A stretch of DNA of 64,000 nt, taken from NCBI RefSeq assembly GCF_003255815.1, contig NC_037668.1:64499582-64563581 (forward strand), written 5' to 3'. Of this stretch, positions 33,561 to 44,375 are shown piece by piece (position 1 is the stretch's first letter; each line of letters starts with the position of its first letter). The position numbers and the translations under genes are program-made. Under the pieces are notes generated by a model. The model made no database searches. It saw only the letters and a program-made list of their open reading frames with translations, and was not told the origin of the DNA. The DNA is from Theropithecus gelada. Taxonomy: Eukaryota > Chordata > Mammalia > Primates > Cercopithecidae.

Positions 33561-34664
33561 CACGTGGGAATAATTTAAGGCACGGATGTGAGTAGAAGAT
33601 TTTTGAAAGAGGAAACAGACAAGCAGGCAGTAAATATAGAGAGAGCAAAATTTGGAAGAAAGATGGGGGATGGAGGGAATAATCGCTGCTATGTCTGGTT
33701 GTGTTTGTTGCCCCTATAGTTCAAGGTGACTTGGGGCAGGCGAGTGTGTCAGCAGGAGGCGATGCATCCTCTAGCTACCCCATCCTTCTCTGCAACCCTT
33801 GGAAGACCATGGGGCATGGGACGGAGGCGAGCAGGGAGTAGCCAGGAAGGGCTTTTTAAGTCCTGCTGGTCAGAGACTCCACCCAGGGCCTCCAAATGGG
33901 CCCCGGGGGGCAGATACTTACAAAGGTGGGCATTCATCATCTTTATGCCTACATTCAGATCCCTAATAAGGAAGTAATAATATTGCCAAGCCTTTACCAT
34001 GCTTTCTATGGGCTAGGGAGAAGACTAATTATCTGATGACACTAATAAATGGTTATGATGTTATTAAAAATGGCACCAAGCTAGGATGAATAGGCTCATC
34101 AATTGTAGGGAATCGGGCTTAACAAGGTCTCCTGCATGTCCCGTCTGGCCTGTAACCCTGATGAATACTGGGCTGCCCAAAGCACTGCCTGGCTGCTTGG
34201 AGGCCGTGGACGACACTCCCTCCTTTTCCCAGCTGAGGGTCAACTTAGGGAGGTCAGGCTGATGCTGGGCTTCTCTGATCATATTCCCTTGCAAACAGTT
34301 CTTCAAAGCTCTCGGGCCCCTGGAGATGTTGTGAGTGGTGAGGGTGGTCCAGCTCCACTCACCTCCGCACACAGCCTCCACCTTCCGTGTGATCCTCCTT
34401 CCCACTGCCCAGCTTGCCTCTGCAAATGACAGCCTCAGAGCCTACCCGGAGCCCCAGACTCCAAGTCCCACTCATAAACGCAGGGGAGTGGATAAGATGG
34501 AGATGCCTCTGGGACCTGCTGACTAATTTCCATAATAATTATAGTTATTACTAATAACGGTGACACCACCACTCCCTTCCGTTTATATTGAATTCTACAA
34601 TCTAGAAGCTGCTTCCCCACCAGTTGTCTCCTCTGAGGCTCACAACAAGCTGTGAAGAACACGG
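33561..34664. other. Unassigned intron 10 stretch
   Basis: About 1.1 kb. The parts 33990-34090 and 34520-34580 are AT-rich with ATTA words. No exon or named repeat is seen. Confidence 0.3.
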
Positions 34665-34745
34665 GGCAGGTATTATTATTCTCACTGTCAGGTTAGGAAA
34701 GTGCAGCTCAGGGAGATAAGGGGACTTCCTGAAGCCCCCTCCCCA
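34665..34745 (-). mobile_element. MIR SINE fragment
   Basis: The words caggtattattattctcac, ttaggaaagtgcagctcagg and gagataaggggacttcctga are a short MIR complement. Confidence 0.5.
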
Positions 34746-34779
34746 GCCTCCAAGGAATAGGTATAAGGATAAAAATAAA

Positions 34780-34995
34780 AATAATAATAGTAAATACTGA
34801 CATGGTGCTGACTATGTAATACACTATGTTAACTTAGTCCTCCCAACAATCTTACGAAGTAGGTCCTATTGATATCATTTCCCTTTTACAGATGCAGAAA
34901 CTGAGACACAGAGAGGTTAAGAAACATCCAGGAAGGCACAGCTAGTAAGTGGAGGAGTTTGAATCAAACCTGGCTCAAGTTCACGCTCCTGACCA
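34780..34995 (-). mobile_element. MIR SINE, nearly full length
   Basis: Complement of MIR: atggtgctgactatgtaata, cttagtcctcccaacaatct, tacgaagtaggtcctattga, ttacagatgcagaaactgag, cacagctagtaagtggagga and gtttgaatcaaacctgg. Confidence 0.85.
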
Positions 34996-35309
34996 TTTAG
35001 GTCTCCTATTAGACTTCCACAGGAGCCCAATTTGCTGGGGACTAGGAAATGACTCCACTGGGCCAGGCTCCAGCCTTCATGCCTTGAGCTCCAGCCCCTC
35101 CCCACTTGTGACCTCCAAGGTCTCTGCAGGGCAGCTCCCCTCAGACAGAGGCAAGGGAGCTTAACTGAAGGCCCCGATGCTGCCGGCTCCCATCCTGGAG
35201 AGGTGAAGTCATAATAAACCTTTGGCTGGTGCTCTGTGCGTTGTGAAGATCTCTGCATGAACCTTCCTCTGTCCTGCCCCTGGGGTCAGGATGGTTCTTT
35301 GTAGAAGCT

Positions 35310-35450
35310 GGAACACAGGGCTACAAGGCAGGGAGCCTCCAAATTCTGGCTCCACCACTTCATCTCTCTCTGCCTCAGTCTCTCCATCTGTAAAATGGGT
35401 GTTAATAACAGTACCTGCCTCATTGGGCTGTTAGAAGGATAAATGGGAGA
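35310..35450 (+). mobile_element. MIR SINE
   Basis: Contains ccaaattctggctccaccac, ctgcctcagtctctccatct, gtaaaatgggtgttaataac and gtacctgcctcattgggctg. Confidence 0.7.
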
Positions 35451-35650
35451 AGGAATCTAGGGGTCCAGTATGGATCAGGTCCTTGAATTCAGCAGCAACT
35501 CCTGGATAGAAAATGCTGCAGTCAAGTTGAGGGCCCTGAGCTGAAAGGCAGGTCATGTTTATTGTGTGCCAGGTAAGCCTGTGGAAATGGTGCCGTATTT
35601 AATTCCCCCAACAACCACAGGAGTATGGTAGTTGCTAATTACTCCTATTT

Positions 35651-35932
35651 CAGGCAGGGCATGTTGGCTCATGCCTGTAATCTCAGCCCTTTGGGAGGTC
35701 AAGGCAGGAGGATTACTTGAAGCCAGGAGTTTGAGAACAGTCTGGACAACAAAGTGAGACCCTATTCTCCACCAAAAAAAAAAAAAGAAAAAAAAGCGAG
35801 GTGCTGTGCCTTGTGCCTGTAGTCCCAGCTACTCAGGAGGCTGAGGCAGTAGGATCACTTGAGCCCAGCAGTTTGAGGCTGCAGTGAGCTGTGATGGCAC
35901 CACTGCACTCCAGCTTGGGTGATTCTGTCTCT

Positions 35933-35971
<39 letters not shown>
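35651..35971 (+). mobile_element. AluJ-type element inserted in MIR
   Basis: Both Alu arms are present, with an expanded middle A-rich linker (35774-35798). Flanks show a perfect 14-bp target-site duplication, aattactcctattt, at 35637-35650 and 35972-35985. The tail became a (CAA)n microsatellite. Confidence 0.93.
35934..35971 (+). repeat. (CAA)n microsatellite in the Alu tail
   Basis: About 12 perfect CAA/ACA units end directly at the target-site duplication, so the repeat arose from the Alu poly-A tail. Confidence 0.95.
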
Positions 35972-35974
<3 letters not shown>

Positions 35975-36119
35975 TACTCCTATTTTAGAAATAAAGAAAT
36001 TGAGGCTTAGTGAGATTGATGAACTTACCTGGTCACACAACAAAACTGAGGCTTGAACCCAGACCTGCTGGGCACAGCCTGGGCGTCTGAGAACTATGGT
36101 GTGTTTGCTCACAGCATCT

Positions 36120-36305
36120 TACCAGGGTCCCTTTTACTGAACTTACTCTGGGCCCAGTCTTGTGCCACTATGACAACGATCGCATGAGGAAGGGGTATTA
36201 ACAGGCCCAATTTACAGATGGGGAAATTGCTCAGACAGGTCGAGCAACTTGCCCTGTTCACAAAGCTAACGAGGAAGAACTGGGACTCGAGCCTAGGACC
36301 TCCTG
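36120..36305 (-). mobile_element. MIR SINE
   Basis: Complement of MIR: tcttgtgccactatgacaac, ggcccaatttacagatgggg, caggtcgagcaacttgccct and ggactcgagcctaggacctc. Confidence 0.72.
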
Positions 36306-36966
36306 ATTCCTTCCTTGCAGGGGTGTCCCCAGCCTGTGGCTTCTCCCTCTTCCTCCCTATATCCCAAGAAGCCCAGGACCCCCACCCCCCACCCCCACAC
36401 CTGCCTGCTTGGTCTCCCAGCTGTCTTCAGTCCACTCCTGATCCCAGGCAGAGGAAGAGGCTAACTCCTTGGTGCTTCCAGCCCGGCCCTGCTCATCCCT
36501 TCTTCCCAGCTCTCAGCTTCCTGGACTCCCACTAGACCCAGAGTTACCTACCCAGGTTTCTCTCTGCGTCCCAGAATTTGGTGAAGTGTCTTGTGTGGGT
36601 GCCTTGCCCCATAGCTGCGGCATCCTCTGGTGGCTTTTAAAGGAGCAGAGGATACCAAGAAGCTGCAGGCCCCCAGAGCAAGTTCATCAAAGATGCCAGT
36701 GGGGCTAGTTCTGAATCAGATGGGTGCCAGTGCATCTTTGTGTGTATGGAGGGGAATGGCGTTGAGAACATGAGCAAGGCAGCCCACAAAGCTGGGGTGC
36801 ACTTCTTCAGCTGAGGCCCCCCAGTCCTCAAGGTCATAGCATTCATCTCCATCACTCCTGTCCCCAGCGCCTTCCTCTGCCAGGCTGCCCAGCCCTGTGG
36901 TGCAGACAGTGCTTGACCGAGGCTCCCCGGGGTCCTGCGCCCTCCCGTGCTCCCATCCATGCTTAC
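36306..36966. other. Unassigned intron 10 stretch beside exon 10
   Basis: About 660 bp with a C-rich run (36378-36400). No repeat match or additional exon is seen. Confidence 0.3.
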
Positions 36967-37170
36967 GTGGTCGATGAGCTCCTTGACCATGCCGTTCCAC
37001 TGGCCCTTATCGTCCTGCGCCCCGTACTTGCCATCCTCCACCAGCCGGATCTCGTAGGAGAAACCAAGGATGTGGGCTAGCTCCTTTAGCAGGTCGATGC
37101 AGTAGCCCTCGAACCGGTCATTCCCGTACAGCGTCCTGTCTGACTTCCGAAACATGACGAAGGGCTCCTC
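36967..37170 (-). CDS. GRIK3: GRIK3 exon 10: S1 ligand-binding lobe
   Basis: This 204-nt, phase-0 exon encodes residues 443-510, starting EEPFVMFRKSDRTLYGNDRF and ending NGMVKELIDH. It is the core of S1. Y491 in EDGKYGAQ corresponds to Y488 of GluK2, which packs over the bound agonist. AQDDKGQW is one residue shorter than the GluK2 segment and identifies GluK3. The acceptor is tgtctgcag before GAGGAG and the donor is GACCAC then gtaagc. The reading frame stays open into both flanks by chance, but the intron boundaries are clear. The longest intron in the window (15.9 kb) follows it in transcript order. Confidence 0.97.
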
Positions 37171-37384
37171 CTGCAGACACAGATGGGCAGGGAGTGACGA
37201 AGACTGAGAGGGTAGGGCGGAGGCAGGCTTGCGCTGGAGAGTCAGGGCTAGGACCTCTGCTCATGTTTTTATAAACCACTTAGAGTGGCTTAGATAAAGG
37301 GCCCGTGAAGTCAGGAGCGGGAAAGCACATGTCCTGAGAGCCAGCTGGGGGCCTCACAAACGGCTACCTGGTACGGGGTGGGAG

Positions 37385-37505
37385 CTCAGTAGGCACTTCC
37401 TGATGTAACTGCCCAGTGGTTACAGAGCTAGTGAGCGGTGGAGCAGGGCTTTGAACTGGAGACTGATCCCAAAGCCCATGGTCTCTTTGCTGCACTAGTA
37501 ATAGA
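37385..37505 (-). mobile_element. MIR SINE fragment
   Basis: cagtggttacagagctagtg, agcggtggagcagggctttg and aactggagactgatcccaaa read as a MIR complement. Confidence 0.5.
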
Positions 37506-37508
37506 GGC

Positions 37509-37705
37509 CAGGGTTCTCAGCGTGTGGTCCCTGTACCTGTACCCGGAGCATCAGCATCACTTGGGAACTCGTTAGGAACGCACATTGTCAGGCCCCACCC
37601 CAGACCTAACTGAACCAGAAACTCTGGGGAGAGCCCAGCGATCTATGTTTCCATCCTTCCAGGGAATTCTGATGTCCACTCAAGTCTGAGGACACTGCTG
37701 TAGAA
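37509..37705 (+). mobile_element. MER5A hAT-Charlie MITE, nearly complete
   Basis: Contains ggttctcagcgtgtggtccc, agcatcagcatcacttggga, actcgttaggaacgcacatt, ccccaccccagacctaactg and attctgatgtccactcaagt. The length is typical of MER5A. Intron 9. Confidence 0.9.
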
Positions 37706-37929
37706 AGCCCTTCAGAAAGCCGTCTGCTCTAACTTCTCTTCCAACTCCAATTTAAAAGATTAGATTTACACGCTGCCGGATGCTGTTCTCTCTTTCCAAG
37801 AACCTCCTCACTCCCCTGTGTTAGGATCCCAGGGGAATGATTACTGGTAACAGGGACAGCTCATTGGTATGTGGCTGCGCTGGGCATTGGTCAATTAGCA
37901 AATGAGTTTATGCCCATGGGGGGCCTAGC

Positions 37930-38150
37930 ACAGAGTCCAGCAGAGCCCCAGAGCTCAGCAGACAGGAGCTGGTATCGCTTCATTTCACCTTAATGTCAGC
38001 CCTCTGGGGTGGGTATGAATAATCCCATTTTATGGATACAGAAAGTGAAGTTCATGAGGATATGTGACGTGTGCAAGCCCCCCTAGCTGTCAGGGAGAGA
38101 AGATCTGAATTCAGGTTAGTGTGATCCCAGAGTACAAGTTCTGTGCCTGA
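37930..38150 (-). mobile_element. MIR SINE
   Basis: Complement of MIR: ttaatgtcagccctctgggg, aatcccattttatggataca, gaaagtgaagttcatgagga and gatctgaattcaggttag. Confidence 0.6.
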
Positions 38151-38589
38151 GGCCCTGAGACCTACAGTGCCCCTCCCTCGGAGGTAGGTGATCCCCAGGA
38201 AGACACTTGTACATCAGAGATGCCTGTCCCATGCCAGACCTCCCATCATCCACCCCCACCACCCACCACAGGCTTCTTCCTTTCTGGGTGATGGGGAGCC
38301 TGGGACGGGATTTGACCAGAGCATGACTTCGTCTGATTTCTCATTTAGAAACAAACCCCTGGCAACCCTGCAAAGAATAACTGGGAGAAGAGGCAGAAGG
38401 GCCAGTGGAGAGAGGCAATCCACTTCATCCAGTTGAGACATGCAGCAACTGTGGGCTCTGATGCAGCAAGGTCCCCAAATCCAGGTCAACACGCAAGTCC
38501 ACGCTTCTGCCGGCACCGTCTACCCGGCTTCACTCACAAAGCCCCATCCCGCGTCCGTGATGGATGCGCTGAACTCCCAGAAAATTCAA

Positions 38590-38790
38590 CGCAATTGAGT
38601 TCCTACTCTGCACCAGGCACTGATTTAAACTCTTTGTCACAGACTGTTTGATTTAAGCCTCACTAGCTTGCAAGATAGTAACACTGTTCCCATGTGATAG
38701 ATGAAGAAATTCACGCTCAGAGAAGGTCAGTAAGTTGCCCAAAATCACACAGGAGCTGAACTACAGAGATGGGATCCAGTTCCAATCCTT
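38590..38790 (-). mobile_element. MIR SINE
   Basis: Complement of MIR: ttcctactctgcaccaggca, ctgttcccatgtgatagatg, ttcacgctcagagaaggtca and gcccaaaatcacacaggagc. Confidence 0.8.
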
Positions 38791-39168
38791 CCCAGTCAGC
38801 TGCACCTCTGTCTGGCTTGGCTCTCCTGTCTGTTCCCTGGGGTCAGACATTCCAGAGTTAATCTGCTTTTCCAGATCCCCAAATCAGGTAAAGGGCTGCC
38901 ATCCTAGAGCCTGTTCCTGGACAACTCTAGTCTTCTTCTGACTCACCTGAACCTCCTTCCTTCGCCCCCGTCCTGTTCCTGCCTATAGCTCCTAGGCCTC
39001 TTTCTGTCAGCCAAACGTCCCCAGACCTGCCTCAGCACCCCCACGTAACGGAATGTCTCAAGCCTTTAGTGACTGTGTGACCACGGTTAGCTGACAGAAT
39101 GCATGGAAACCAGGAAGCTCATGTCCGCATGCCCAGATTAAGGCACATGCTTAACTATGGAGGCGCCT
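38791..39168. other. Unassigned intron 9 stretch
   Basis: About 380 bp without recognised elements. Confidence 0.3.
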
Positions 39169-39177
39169 CATCCTTCT

Positions 39178-39452
39178 TTTTTTTTTTTTTTGAGACAGAG
39201 TCTTGCTGTGTCGCCCAGGCTGGAGTGCAGTGGCCGGATCTCAGCTCACTGCAAGCTCCGCCTCCCGGGTTTACGCCATTCTCCTGCCTCAGCCTCCCGA
39301 GTAGCTGGGACTACAGGCGCCCGCCACCTCACCCGGCTAGTTTTTTGTATTTTTTAGTAGAGACGGGGTTTCACCGGGTTAGCCAGGATGGTCTCGATCT
39401 CCTGACCTTGTGATCCGCCCGTCTCGGCCTCCCAAAGTGCTGGGATTACAGG
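39178..39452 (-). mobile_element. AluY with Old World monkey-type variants, 5'-truncated
   Basis: Read on the minus strand it has agctgagatccggccactgc and agccgggtgaggtggcg. The first 30-35 bp of Alu are missing (it starts gcctgtaatcc), yet a 9-bp target-site duplication catccttct flanks it at 39169-39177 and 39453-39461. It is therefore an insertion truncated at reverse transcription. It is in sense orientation within intron 9. Confidence 0.93.
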
Positions 39453-39461
39453 CATCCTTCT

Positions 39462-40169
39462 ATCAACTGGCAGGGTCATTCCCTTGACCTCATAAACCCC
39501 TGGGTGGGATGGGCAGTGGAAGGCCAGGTGAAGACCCTCGTCAGAGGTTCTAGGAGCAGATGCTCACCAGCAGCCTCCTGCTAGGCTCCTGCTGTGGCGG
39601 CAGGCTTGAGTCTTTGGTCCTCTCTCCCAGCAGTGCTACTTCTCTAGATCCCATCCTGATCCATGCTTGATCCACTGGAACTTTTCAACAGTCCTTTGGG
39701 ATGCTTCAGGGAAAGAGTTGGTGGGAGTGGAGCAGTCTCTGAATCCCCAAGGGATTCCTGACTATCCAGGGATTCTGAGAAAACCACTTCCCAGTCTAAC
39801 TGGGTAGGAAGCTGGACCCTCGGCTAGGTGCCATGCTTAATCACAGTGCCTCTCTCACTCGCCTTCCAACCAAGTAGGCAGCTCAACAAGGTTGGAGAAG
39901 AGTCCAGGTGGGGCCTGGGAAAAGTGCTGAGGCTGGAGGATGGAGGACATTGGCTGGTTCACGCACTGCCTTCATGCAAATTCATCTCTGGGCAAAACTC
40001 CTGCATCCCGGCATGGGGCCTGGCGAGCAGGGTCTTTTGGTTGATGCTCTTGTGCAATGGACAAGTTGCACCACTGCACCTGGTGGCCCTGACTTTAGCT
40101 GATGGAAAGAATTAGAGAGAAGGTACCATCTTTCCCAGAGGATCCACCAACCACACATAGAATCCTAGG
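39462..40169. other. Unassigned intron 9 stretch
   Basis: About 700 bp with no recognised element or exon. Confidence 0.3.
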
Positions 40170-40295
40170 CAAAATTCACCTCCTTCTGTAAAATGGAGAA
40201 AGCAATAGAACCTGCCTTACAAGGTGGTTGTGAGGATAAAATGAGTCAGTCTATGAAAAGCACTCAGAATAGTGCCTGGCAACTGTTAGCTGCCA
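40170..40295 (+). mobile_element. MIR SINE 3' half
   Basis: Contains ttctgtaaaatggagaaagc, ttacaaggtggttgtgagga, taaaatgagtcagtctatga and agaatagtgcctggcaactg. Confidence 0.7.
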
Positions 40296-40335
40296 TTATT
40301 ATTATTAATTATTATTAATCATTATCATCCTTATC
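40296..40335. repeat. Short ATT-rich microsatellite
   Basis: ATT/TAAT repeats (attattattattaattatt, then attaatcattatcatcc) that likely grew from the MIR tail. Confidence 0.75.
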
Positions 40336-40499
40336 TTTTTCTTGTATGCTATTTGGCCGGTTACTGCAATGACCTTTGCAGCCTAGAGGCCACGCCCAGT
40401 GTCTTCAAAGGTTAAACTCATGGCTGATAGTGGAAAACCATTTCAGGAAAGGTCCCTGAGACAGCTCACTTCCTGACCCTGTCTTCACGCCCCTCCCTG

Positions 40500-40960
40500 G
40501 CCTGATCCTCTAAAATTAGCACTTCATTTGTGAAGTCACCACAGCCCCAGAATCTATACATCTCCATATAAATATGCTGCCTTCAGAGCAGCTGTAAAAT
40601 GCCATTAATTTCGGGAAGTGCTTTTCGGATGGCATACATATTTAACAGCCAAAGCCCAGAGCATTAAAATGGTGCTCGCCTTAGTAATGTGTCTCTAGAC
40701 CTGCAACATTTCCTAGGGGGTAATTCTGAACTCCGCCAACTACTTATTCATGGACTATTTCACAATTTATTACTGGAAATGTCCAGACAGCCAATTCACA
40801 AGCTCTCTCGGCTGCTAATCGATTGCTCAGTGAAGGTGCCCTCAATTTCATAACTTCACGCTCTCCTATTGCTCTGGGAGAACAGCCGTAGGAACAGGGG
40901 TAATATTTCTCTTCAACAAGTCACAGAAAACAGGGGTCCAGAAAAATAACCGTTTCTGAC
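40500..40960. promoter_or_regulatory. Candidate conserved regulatory element, intron 9
   Basis: About 460 bp free of recognised repeats and rich in homeodomain-type words: gccattaatttcgggaag, gagcattaaaatggtgct, aatttattactggaaatg, gctgctaatcgattgctc. The composition is unlike the surrounding repeat-laden intron. Regulatory function is inference only. Confidence 0.25.
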
Positions 40961-43139
40961 TTACCATTGCTAGGGCTCTTGGTCTGGTTTCTCTCTGATC
41001 ACTTACCCCAGCGTGCAAGCCAGGCCTAGTGCTAAGCCTCTCCCAGTGACAGGGCCCATGGAGTTGGAAGAGGGAGACTTGGGGGTTATCCTCAATTCGG
41101 GAAGGATCCAGGGGTTAGCTACCTGATACCTGGGTTCTGAAGCTCCCTTCTGACAGGTAATGTCAGCCCACAGTCACACATGCACGCATAAGTATACACA
41201 ATGTCCTTGGCACAAATGCACCACATTTTCAGATGTCCTGTCTGCCTAACCCTTCTCAGACACAGAGGCCAAGGACATTGGACCTGAGGTCTTGGCTTCA
41301 GCCAGTTAGAACCAGCACACAGTATCAGGAGTCCTGTTCTCCCAGCAGGAGGGGCCTAGAATGGTTCCCAGCCTGGGATAGTTCTCCCAGCCCACATTCC
41401 AGCCCCAGCTTTTTCCCCTCTCCTGCTGCTGGGTGCTGAGTGTTGGGCTTGCCTGGCAGGCAGTTGAGCCTATGTGGGTCACGATGTGCACACGGCACAA
41501 ATTCACCCATCAGTTAGTATCCAGATACCCGTGTGTAGCTGGTCCCACACCCACCCACACACCCGCAAGCATGCCCACACCGTGGCTCACATCGGCAGCC
41601 AAACGAATCTTGAACCTTCAAAAGCTGGGCCCCGAAGAGTGGGCCGGGTGTGTTTTCTCAGTGTGTGAGCTGAGGTTTGGGCAGATGAATTTTTCATGAG
41701 CTCGTGGAAGAGTGGAACCAGAACAGAGGCTGGGGCCGGGCGGCGAGAGGGTGGGGGAGGGCAGGCATCCAGGCTCCTGCTGCTGCTGTTTCGATCTCAG
41801 GAATGGGGAAGGCTGCCAGTGGCTCTGAGGGGCCAGAAAGGGCAGTGCCAGGGCTCTGTCCATCTGTCTGTCCAGGGTAAGGCATCTTTAGCACCTAACG
41901 CTGGGAGTTCAAGAGAGGGGAGAATAGTAGGTAGGTTTGGGGGCAGCTCACACAGAGCTGCTGCTTTCTGCTACACCGGATTCCTGGGAAAGAAAGGGGA
42001 GGAGAAACTCCCCCTCATCAGGGGTCTTGGATCCAGGCCCTGTTCCCTAGAGGCAGAGCAGTTTGATGTTGTGTACTGGTACCTTGGGACCTGCCTGTCA
42101 CTCAAAGTGCTGTTGCCCTGACAACATCCTCCCAGACAGGCTGGGGCTGTGCTCTCAGCAGGAGGTGCTGGCCCTACATTCAGGCTGCCAAGCATGGGGC
42201 TGGATTTTCAGCCACAGGGACTGGGGCTGGGCCAGGCTGGGCCACTCCCTGTCACCTTTTAGCTGTCCCAGAGAGCCTAAGCCTGAGAGCATTCCCTAGG
42301 GCTCCAAGGCATGCAGACCATGCTGAGCCTTTTGGGAATATTCTCTGGAGCATCTGGAGCAACTCTAGTTTCAGGGGGCCCTAGACCAGTTCTTGCGTGG
42401 GAGCGAGCATCTCTTCTCTCCCAGGAGACTCCGAGGACACTTCCGGCTAGACAGACTTTCTTGGAGGCCCATGTAAAGACTGTGTCACATCCTCTGTCCC
42501 CATTAGGGATACTCCAGAGGTCATTCCCTCCATTCCCCTGCCTCCAGGAAGAGTAGGCTTCTCTCACTGCCCCATAGGGAGAAGCACACCTCACCCTCCA
42601 ATGATCTCTGGACACTGGGGATGGAGAGAGCTGAATCATCAGTCACCCCCAGGCCACATGAGTATTTGATACTACATCATGGGGTTAAGATGGTCAGTGG
42701 CCCCATCCATGGGCGGCAGGATATCTGCTTCAGGAGCTGAGACCATGGCCAAGGTAGAAGGTGAGGTGGTGGTTGATCTGGAGTTCTATATCTCAGTAGG
42801 AGACTAGAGCTATGAGGGAACCAGGAGGCTGCAAACCCTAATGCCTCCAAGGGCCAGCTGAGAAACACAACTATAAGAAGCAGCCCAGTGTAAACAAATA
42901 GGGAGGGCTGGGGACAGAGTGAGGGACTGTGGTGAGCCAGGGAATGGCCATGAACCTGGAAAGCATTCAAAGGCAAATTAAGTTTGTAACACAACAGCCT
43001 GTGTTAGAGATCACCCCTGTGGCCATGGGCAGGGGTCTTTGGTGAAGTTCAGGGCTCTGCCTATGGACAGAAGTGGAGGTTTTCTCAAGATCCCTCACTC
43101 TGCATGCTGTATTCAAGCTGAGTTCACTGGGGACTGGAT
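40961..43139. other. Unassigned intron 9 stretch
   Basis: About 2.2 kb of GC-richer intron. It includes a short CAC/CACA patch (41549-41575). No exon or named repeat is recognised. Confidence 0.3.
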
Positions 43140-43370
43140 TTGTAATCAATAATAATGAATAACAATAGCAGCTGTCACTTAGTCACTTAGCACTCTGTGC
43201 CACTTTATTAATCATTCATCCTCTGAACTCTACGAAGTAGGTACGACTATTATCACCTCCCTTTTTCAGGTGGAGAAACTGAGGCACAGGGCGGGTAAGC
43301 AATTTCTCAGGTTCATAAGGCAAATCAACATCAAAGCCAGGACTCCACCCCAAAGGTCTGTGTTTTTGAT
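43140..43370 (-). mobile_element. MIR SINE
   Basis: Complement of MIR: gtcacttagcactctgtgcc, gaactctacgaagtaggtac, caggtggagaaactgaggca and cagggcgggtaagcaatttc. Confidence 0.75.
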
Positions 43371-43914
43371 CATCAAACTGTTCTTTCCTCATGTCCTGGT
43401 GCCACTGCCTGTCCCAAAGAGCTGCTGGGGTTGTGTCTGCCCAGATGCCTTGCAGCTGAAAGGCTCTGGGACAGATGGAGCTGTGACCAGGCTATGGGCC
43501 AAGACAGGTTCTCTCCTTTCATAGCCCTGGGGTTCCTAGGAACCAGCAGGATACTGGGAATGCAACCTCTGGGGACTCAGTGAGCACAGCAGGTCAGGGA
43601 TCTTTGCAAGAAGCTGCAAGTATTGACAGAGAAGCTGTAAGTACTCACAGGTCAAGAGCATGGGGTGTCTCCTGGATTCTGCCTCTGCTTATGTAGCAAA
43701 AATCCCCCGTGCCTCTGCAGAAGGGTTTTATGCCCTTGAAATCAGGCTGCTGCCATTTTAATAAAATTTAACCCCATGGTCTTTCAAGGTGCTTATATTT
43801 TGTATCCTTTTGGTATATTATCTTTAGCTTGCCTCTTACTGTTCAGAGTATTGTTTTGTGACTGAATCACCTTAGCTCATTTAATCATCTCTCTTCCTAA
43901 TCTCCGAAATCATC

Positions 43915-44375
43915 CTAGTTTTACCTTTTTTTTAATCTTGCCTTGTGAAAAGTGTTTTATTTATATCTCACATTTTATGCAGCTCTGCTTTTAATCTTTT
44001 ACCACCTTTTTATTATTTTATTTTTACCCTTTTATATTTTAGCTTTGTCACACTTTTATCCTTTCGCTTTTTGACATTTGGGTGTTACATTTTTTACCTT
44101 GTCTAGTCAGAGCTGTAAATTATTTAATTTTTCATCTTTCTTACTATCTTTCCTTTTTATCTCATTCCTTATCTTCATTTTCTCTTTATTATTTTCCTTT
44201 TAACCTTTTTATTTTGTTCTCTTTTTAACCCTCCTTTATCTTTTCTATTTTTATCCACATCAACATCTCTTTAATTGCACATTAGTCTTCACCCTAATCC
44301 CTTTGCTCTTGTTATTTGTTTATTTTCATCCTTTACATTTTTACATCACAGTTTTTTTTTTTTTTACCCTGTTCC
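43915..44375 (+). repeat. T-rich, strand-asymmetric degenerate repeat tract
   Basis: About 460 bp of T-rich plus strand with recurring short words: ttttatc, ttttacc, cctttttat, ccttttaacc, ctttttaaccc. Purines on this strand are scarce. It looks like a decayed minisatellite with a TTTTA(T/C)C-type unit, and reads as A/G-rich in the GRIK3 transcript. Confidence 0.55.

Larger units (their letters stand above)
35545..36095 (-). mobile_element. MIR SINE split by an Alu
   Basis: The MIR complement starts at ttattgtgtgccaggtaagc, reaches ggtagttgctaattactcct, is interrupted by the Alu (35651-35971), then resumes tagaaataaagaaattgagg, tggtcacacaacaaaactg and cttgaacccagacctgctg. Confidence 0.75.

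Noticed and set aside
36637..36966. Open frame continuing past exon 10
   Set aside because: Homology to GluK3 stops exactly at the gtaagc donor, and exon 11 continues the protein.
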